This document shows, one piece after another, positions 59,839 through 64,000 of a stretch of DNA of 64,000 bases. Position 1 is the first letter of the stretch. Every line of letters begins with the position of its first letter. The notes beneath the pieces were generated by a model. The model ran no database searches and was not told where the DNA came from. It saw nothing but the letters and a program-made list of their open reading frames with translations. Location of the stretch: positions 1 to 64,000 of the forward strand of contig NZ_PDDM01000002.1 of assembly GCF_002914585.1 (NCBI RefSeq), read 5' to 3'. The stretch is from Pseudanabaena sp. BC1403. GTDB lineage: Bacteria > Cyanobacteriota > Cyanobacteriia > Pseudanabaenales > Pseudanabaenaceae. The position numbers and the translations under genes were made by a program.

Positions 59839-60873
59839 TCATTCTGCATCTAGCTTCTGAATGTATGTGCCTAATTGAGTAAAAGTGCCAGCATAGGTAA
59901 CCGTAGGAGTCGCGTAACCTTTAAGCTCCACAGAATATTGCTTTAGGGGTAGTAAAACCGCAGCATAAGGTGTATGACCGTAAGTCATAGAACCGATCGC
60001 TACATCTAGCCCTAATTGCTTAGTTGATGACTCCAATCGGAAAGCGGCATTAACCGTATCACCAAGGGCAGTGTAGTCTGGATGCTCACTAGTTCCCATT
60101 TGCCCAACCATCGCATATCCCGTGTTTACACCTGCTCCAACGCGCAATTGGAATGGTAATTCAAACTGTTGATTAAGTGCATTGCTCATTTCATACAGCT
60201 CATGCAGAGCGCGATAGACTTTGAGCATATCTTGTGTTGCCACAGTCTCTGAACCGATGCCAGCATCGTGAATCCAGACGGTCATGACCGCATCGCCAAT
60301 ATATTTATCTACCCAACTGCCATGACGATCGATGATCTCTCCAGCGCGACGGAACCATGTCCCGATCGCCTCTGAAAGAATCTGCTCATCCATTTGTTGA
60401 GTTAGTTTCGTAAAGTCCCGAATATCAACTACTAACACCGTAATTAGTTGCCGCTTATGGAGCATTGCCGTCGCTACTGCATCGGTGGTCTCGTCAGCTT
60501 GTGAAGAGCTAGTGTCGGGGGAAGTAATAATTTCTGGGCAGTAAAATTCTAACTTTGTTTCGCCTAGGATAATGCGATCGCCATTTTTTAAGTTCACAGG
60601 AAAGGTTACTCGCTTGCCATTCACAAACGAACCATTGCGACTACCAAGATCGATCAGAAAATAACTGCTTTCTCCAACAATTTGAAACATTGCATGGTTG
60701 CGCGATGCACATTTGTCAGACAGGGGGATATCATTTTCTGAGCCTCGCCCCAATGTCCAAGAATAAGCATTCACAAGAGGAATCTGCATCGTATCGTCAG
60801 ATCTGTGAAGTACGATATGTGGTTTTTCATCCCAAATTGTGGCAGGCTGACTCACAAGGTTATTAACCCTCAA
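59839..60873 (-). CDS. FHA-domain class III adenylate/guanylate cyclase
   Basis: The 344-residue protein has an FHA domain (about 25-115): WTLGRGSENDIPLSDKCASR with RNHAMFQIVGESSYFLIDLG and SRNGSFVNGKRVTFPVNLKN, the phosphothreonine-binding pattern. The class III cyclase domain (about 140-330) has LVVDIRDFTKLTQQMDEQIL, DKYIGDAVMTVWIHD and YTALGDTVNAAFRLES, covering the two metal Asp residues and the purine-binding Lys and Asp. The K...D set is of adenylate-cyclase type. Activity would be controlled by a phosphorylated partner at FHA, perhaps tied to a Ser/Thr kinase. Cytoplasmic; no membrane helix. Confidence 0.92.
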   Translation of the reverse strand: MRVNNLVSQPATIWDEKPHIVLHRSDDTMQIPLVNAYSWTLGRGSENDIPLSDKCASRNHAMFQIVGESSYFLIDLGSRNGSFVNGKRVTFPVNLKNGDRIILGETKLEFYCPEIITSPDTSSSQADETTDAVATAMLHKRQLITVLVVDIRDFTKLTQQMDEQILSEAIGTWFRRAGEIIDRHGSWVDKYIGDAVMTVWIHDAGIGSETVATQDMLKVYRALHELYEMSNALNQQFELPFQLRVGAGVNTGYAMVGQMGTSEHPDYTALGDTVNAAFRLESSTKQLGLDVAIGSMTYGHTPYAAVLLPLKQYSVELKGYATPTVTYAGTFTQLGTYIQKLDAE

Positions 60874-61067
60874 ATATAAATTTACGAGTGGATCTAAGAA
60901 TTTTTGCGTCTCTTTGAGTCTATGCTTTTGCTAATATACCGTTTTTTTGATGGTTGCAAGTAATCGGTCAAAAACCTAGCAATCCTAATTATGAAACCAA
61001 TTTTGGGTTTTCCAGTGACTGCGGTGCAGGAAAACCCATTTTTTAAAATGAGAATTGCTGTCAAAAC

Positions 61068-61124
61068 CCAAAACCCAAATAATAACGGTAGCGCGAAGCG
61101 CTACCGTTATTATTTGGGTTTTGG
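61068..61124. repeat. Long palindrome family D-like
   Basis: A perfect 27-bp stem (61068-61094 with 61098-61124), loop GAA. Base CCAAAACCCAAAT, mid-stem AATAACGGT, tip AGCGC. It lacks the outer TAGGACAAATC. Confidence 0.85.
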
Positions 61125-61157
61125 TCGCGATAATTTTGTGGCAATGATGCTGAGGGG

Positions 61158-61283
61158 CTGATTGACTGACAGATCTCTATAGGGGCAGGTTTAGTAGATC
61201 CGTGATTGGTTTACAGCAAAGCTTTTAGCAAAACCTGCCTCTACGGTTAAATGCGGATTTCAGCAGTTTTGTCAGTCAATCAG
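61158..61283. mobile_element. MITE with 13-bp terminal repeats and 9-bp target duplication
   Basis: Ends CTGATTGACTGAC and GTCAGTCAATCAG are perfect. Flanking direct repeats GCTGAGGGG lie at 61149-61157 and 61284-61292. The 126-bp body has no ORF. Confidence 0.85.
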
Positions 61284-61324
61284 GCTGAGGGGTGATGCAA
61301 AATAAACGCTAATACCATAACTTA

Positions 61325-61616
61325 TTTATAAGTAGCTAGCAGCCTGTCGGGAAAACCCAAAATCCTTGTTGTCGTACTGCCTAAAGTAGTCAAAGGTTAG
61401 AGTGTGTTATACCAAAACACAAAGTGGCGCAGCCATTTTGTGTTTTAAAACCCTTACAGGGTTTGGTTTTTAATTCACAAAAGTGTTGTCACACTTTTGT
61501 GAATTGGTATTAACGCACTGTCAAAGATAGGGTGGGTTACGCTGCGCTAACACGCCCTACAGTAAACTTATTCAGCAGAAATCTGCTTCTCTGACAGACT
61601 GCTAGCTACTTATAAA
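61325..61616. mobile_element. Element with long inverted ends enclosing a family B repeat
   Basis: Left TTTATAAGTAGCTAGCAG continues CCTGTCGG. The right end is CTGACAGACTGCTAGCTACT followed by TATAAA. The arms agree over about 25 bp with 2 mismatches. Inside are a repeat B copy (61410-61510) and a GGGTGGGTTACG/CGCTAACACGCCC-like hairpin. No ORF is seen. Confidence 0.6.
61410..61510. repeat. Compound palindromic repeat family B, copy 5
   Basis: Full unit, orientation as copies 1-4, with AGCCATTTTGTGTTTT after the first arm. Confidence 0.88.
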
Positions 61617-61658
61617 TTTAATTTCACATACTGTCAGCTTTGGTCAGGCTTAATCTCG

Positions 61659-62993
61659 ATGCAAACTACTGTTACCCCAAAACAAGAAAATAATAAGCCC
61701 AAAAGTCTTTGGAAAAAGCCTTGGTTAGTCGTAGTTTTAATCGTTGTTCTGCTAGGTGGAGGATTTATTCTCTTTCGTGCCTTAGCTGGTAAAGATCAAA
61801 GCTCAACTACGGTCAATGATAAAACTGAACAAGTTGAGTCTAAGTCTTTAGCAATCAAAATTAAATCTAGTGGCTCCGTTGTCCCGATTGAAACTGTTAA
61901 CCTTAGTCCAAAACAGGCTGGGAAACTAATGGAGCTATTAGTTGAGCAAGGGGCGCGGGTAAATCGGGGACAGGTGATTGCCAGAATGGACAACAGTAAC
62001 TTGATTCCGCAACTTTATCAAGCTCAAGCTAGTGCTGCTGCCAGTGAAGCTAATTTAGCAAGACTACGCAATGGTAGCCGTCCTGAAGATATTGCGGCGG
62101 CTCAGGCTAGGGTTGAGTCAGCTCGCGGTCGTTTAGATGCAGCCCGATCGCGTTTAGCTTTAACCAGTATGAAAACGTCTCGCTTTCGGGGCTTACAAAC
62201 TGAGGGCGCAATTTCTAGCGATCGCTTTGATGAAGTTGTAACTGATGATCGCAGTGCTCAGGCTGACTTGCAGACGGCTCAAGCGAATCTGGTTGAGGCT
62301 ACTCGTTTATTAGAAGAAACACGCAATGGCAGCCGTGTTGAAGATGTTGCTCAAGCGGAAGCACAACTTGCTCAAGCGATCGCTGGTATCAGAATCATCG
62401 AAGTCCAGATCGAAGATACGATTATTCGCGCTCCGTTTGCGGGGATTATCACCCAAAAATATGCCAATGCAGGAGCATTTGTCACGCCGACGACGACAGC
62501 TTCGGCAAGCAATTCTTCCTCATCGACTTCAATTGTGGCAATCGCTAATGGTTTAGAGATTATTGCTAAGGTTCCTGAAGTGGATATTTCGCAAATTAAA
62601 ATCGGTCAAGAAGTGGAAATTGTTGCTGATGCTTTTTCATCTGAGGTTTTCAAAGGAAAAGTACGGTTGATTGCGCCTGAAGCGATCATTGAGCAGAATG
62701 TCACGTCATTTCAAGTGCGTGTAACTTTAGAGACTGGCAAAGATAAGTTGCAATCGGGGATGAATACGGATTTGCGCTTTATTGGCAAGCAAATTGATGG
62801 TGCGCTGGTTGTGCCGACGGTAGCGATCGTCACGCAAGAAGGCAAAACTGGTCTATTAATTGCGGATGAAAAGGGGCAGCCCAAGTTCCAACCTGTGACG
62901 ATTGGTACAACGGTAGACAATCAGACTCAGATTTTGAGTGGTGCAAAAGTAGGCGATCGCGTGTTTGTGAAATCGCCAGCAACAAAACCATAA
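61659..62993 (+). CDS. HlyD/MacA-type membrane fusion protein
   Basis: The 444-residue protein has one N-terminal helix (WLVVVLIVVLLGGGFILFRA), a lipoyl half (AGKLMELLVEQGARVNRGQV), and a long Ala/Arg-rich coiled coil (residues 115-260) with two matching LRNGSRPEDIAAAQAR / ETRNGSRVEDVAQAEAQ segments. The second lipoyl half follows (DTIIRAPFAGIITQKYANAG), then barrel domains (LVVPTVAIVTQEGKTGLLIA). It would bridge an ABC or RND exporter and an outer-membrane channel. No MacB-type ATPase follows; a haemagglutinin gene comes next. It differs from the adaptor at 40079-41413. Confidence 0.9.
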   Translation: MQTTVTPKQENNKPKSLWKKPWLVVVLIVVLLGGGFILFRALAGKDQSSTTVNDKTEQVESKSLAIKIKSSGSVVPIETVNLSPKQAGKLMELLVEQGARVNRGQVIARMDNSNLIPQLYQAQASAAASEANLARLRNGSRPEDIAAAQARVESARGRLDAARSRLALTSMKTSRFRGLQTEGAISSDRFDEVVTDDRSAQADLQTAQANLVEATRLLEETRNGSRVEDVAQAEAQLAQAIAGIRIIEVQIEDTIIRAPFAGIITQKYANAGAFVTPTTTASASNSSSSTSIVAIANGLEIIAKVPEVDISQIKIGQEVEIVADAFSSEVFKGKVRLIAPEAIIEQNVTSFQVRVTLETGKDKLQSGMNTDLRFIGKQIDGALVVPTVAIVTQEGKTGLLIADEKGQPKFQPVTIGTTVDNQTQILSGAKVGDRVFVKSPATKP

Positions 62994-63033
62994 AAAGCTG
63001 TCTTGTCAGCCTTGCAAATCTTTTTTTGTTTGC

Positions 63034-63081
63034 GATCGCCTATTTTAAAAGTGATGATCATCACTTTTAAAATAGGCGATC
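63034..63081. terminator. Perfect 48-bp palindrome after the MFP gene
   Basis: The two 24-nt arms (63034-63057, 63058-63081) have no loop. The outer end overlaps a HIP1 octamer (GCGATCGC) and the centre is TGATGATCATCA. It lies 41 bp beyond the stop and is preceded by TTTTTTT. Confidence 0.75.
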
Positions 63082-63089
63082 ATGCTTAA

Positions 63090-63132
63090 TACCAATTCAC
63101 AGAAGTGTTGTTACACTTTTGTAAATTGGTAT
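63090..63132. repeat. Family B repeat, half unit
   Basis: Only hairpin 2 is present: TACCAATTCACAGAAGTG and TACACTTTTGTAAATTGGTA. One arm has TGTAAAT in place of TGTGAAT, unpaired with its partner. Confidence 0.7.
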
Positions 63133-63315
63133 AACGTCAACAAATAAGAGAAATAAGAGTTTTAGCTAATAAAAATCCTTAAAAATAGTTAAATGACATT
63201 TTATCTTATTAATAAGAAGCAAGGTTTTACCAATATATAAACGATATAAAGATGAGGTTAAATTTTTTAACGGTCATATCTTATTGATTTTACTGGGTTG
63301 AACAATTACAACTGT

Positions 63316-63343
63316 AAGAGCTGTAGCATACGCTACAGCTCTT
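63316..63343. terminator. Hairpin upstream of the haemagglutinin gene
   Basis: AAGAGCTGTAGC pairs with GCTACAGCTCTT across ATAC. T residues follow. It could end an upstream transcript; no gene is seen before it in the 440-bp spacer. Confidence 0.55.
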
Positions 63344-63433
63344 TATTCTGGTTCTTAACTACCTAGCTACTCAATATCAGAATTTATAGTACTCTATATA
63401 CTTAGCTATAAAGATTCTCAATATGGAAACCGT

Positions 63434-64000
63434 ATGAAATTCTTGATCGAAGCATTAAAGAGGGGGGTAATCATAGCGATTGCCGTTGTCACAATCCAGA
63501 TCGCCAGCAAAGCCCCAGCCAAGGCAGAAGGGATCGTACCCGCAGCAGACGGAACGGGGACATTAGTCTTGCCCAATGGGAAAACGATAGACATAACAGG
63601 GGGAACGCAAGCAGGAGCAAACCTCTTTCAAAGCTTCCAAGAATTCGGCTTAAGCCAAGGACAAATCGCCAACTTTATCAGTCAACCGAGCGTCCAAAAT
63701 ATCCTAAGTCGAGTCGTGGGAGGGAACCCATCGATAATTAACGGATTAATCCAAGTAACTGGGGGGAATGCGAACTTATATATCATTAACCCATCGGGCA
63801 TTGTCTTCGGAGCAAACGCGAGTCTAAACGTCCCCGCCGCCTTCACCGCCAGCACTGCCACAGGGATTCAGGTTGGGAATGGATGGTTTGGGATTAATAG
63901 CAGCCTCGCAGAGATCAAAACTCTTGTTGGCGCACCCAACGCCTTCGCCTTTACGGGTAGCTCTACCGCAATTCCCACGGGAGAGACAAAAGGCGCGATC
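63434..64000 (+). CDS. Filamentous haemagglutinin-type two-partner secretion protein (5' part)
   Basis: The first 189 codons are in the window; the gene runs off its end with no stop. After a signal peptide ([16 protein letters not shown]-), the TPS (haemagglutinin activity) domain shows [40 protein letters not shown], and the hallmark [32 protein letters not shown]-type wording is typical of cyanobacterial CHAT/TPS proteins. These are secreted through a TpsB/Omp85 channel and form a beta-helix adhesin. The start is ATG 63434; an ATG at 63423 hits a stop after four codons. Codon use is G/C-richer (ggg, ccc, gcc) than its neighbours. Confidence 0.9.
   Translation, partial: MKFLIEALKRGVIIAIAVVTIQIASKAPAKAEGIVPAADGTGTLVLPNGKTIDITGGTQAGANLFQSFQEFGLSQGQIANFISQPSVQNILSRVVGGNPSIINGLIQVTGGNANLYIINPSGIVFGANASLNVPAAFTASTATGIQVGNGWFGINSSLAEIKTLVGAPNAFAFTGSSTAIPTGETKGAI

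Larger units (their letters stand above)
60874..61658. other. Repeat-rich spacer of 785 bp
   Basis: Contents in order: a 27-bp-stem palindrome (61068-61124), a MITE with 9-bp duplication (61158-61283), and an element with 23-25-bp inverted ends (61325-61616) that encloses repeat family B copy 5 (61410-61510). No ORF is convincing. Confidence 0.8.

Noticed and set aside
1-64000. tRNA, rRNA or riboswitch genes
   Set aside because: I scanned by eye for T-loop, rRNA and common riboswitch signatures and found nothing supportable. A tRNA/Rfam scan would settle this.

Overview
The window is chromosomal DNA from a cyanobacterium. It carries chlI, menG, ycf46, a psbA-family gene, a PetC-type Rieske gene and many DUFs that I know only from cyanobacteria. 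The octamer GCGATCGC (HIP1) occurs dozens of times, inside and outside genes. Intergenic DNA is rich in palindromes and repeats. A filamentous, Pseudanabaena-like genus is my best guess, but no rRNA or tRNA gene is present to test it.

Layout. 1-3.4 kb: tail of an IS630-like transposase, a Uma2-family gene and clpB. 3.7-8.3 kb: an accessory patch of small defence-type genes (DUF433 and DUF433/DUF5615 modules, one orphan xisI with an xisH remnant, one intact xisHI pair, a HEPN protein, hicB with a broken hicA), separated by dispersed repeats and a HIP1 array. 8.4-36.6 kb: mainly housekeeping and surface genes. These are an M48 protease, nadA, menG, a GAF/HD-GYP phosphodiesterase, ycf46, pseB/pseC, SirB1-like and receiver proteins, a peroxiredoxin, a mannose-phosphate isomerase-type cupin, a DegT aminotransferase, a P-type-ATPase-like protein lacking its catalytic Asp, two GT2 glycosyltransferases, chlI, a MerR/GyrI regulator and a DsbA-like protein.

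36.7-54.8 kb: the most interesting region, which I read as a sulfide-response and anoxygenic-photosynthesis island. One strand carries, in transcription order, an alternative Rieske protein, a rogue D1 that has lost five Mn4CaO5-cluster ligands, a His-rich NifX-like protein, a YgaP-like membrane protein, sulfide:quinone oxidoreductase (SQR), an ArsR repressor, DUF3122, an SCP2-like protein, a rhodanese and an RND efflux pair. Nearby lie DUF4079, a second rhodanese (secreted), a nitronate monooxygenase and a second ArsR repressor. Palindromes sharing the core ATATCACTATA precede the sqr operon and the second arsR. A plausible model is that sulfide relieves ArsR repression, SQR feeds electrons to plastoquinone, the special Rieske tunes cytochrome b6f, and the rogue D1 gives a photosystem II that cannot split water.

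55-64 kb: secreted proteins, a PyrF-PyrE fusion, an AMIN/M23 peptidase, an FHA-cyclase, a repeat-rich 785-bp gap holding a textbook MITE, a MacA-like membrane-fusion protein and the start of a large two-partner-secretion haemagglutinin that runs off the window. Long palindromes whose ends and centres are conserved while their mid-stems vary recur across the window and deserve a genome-wide look.
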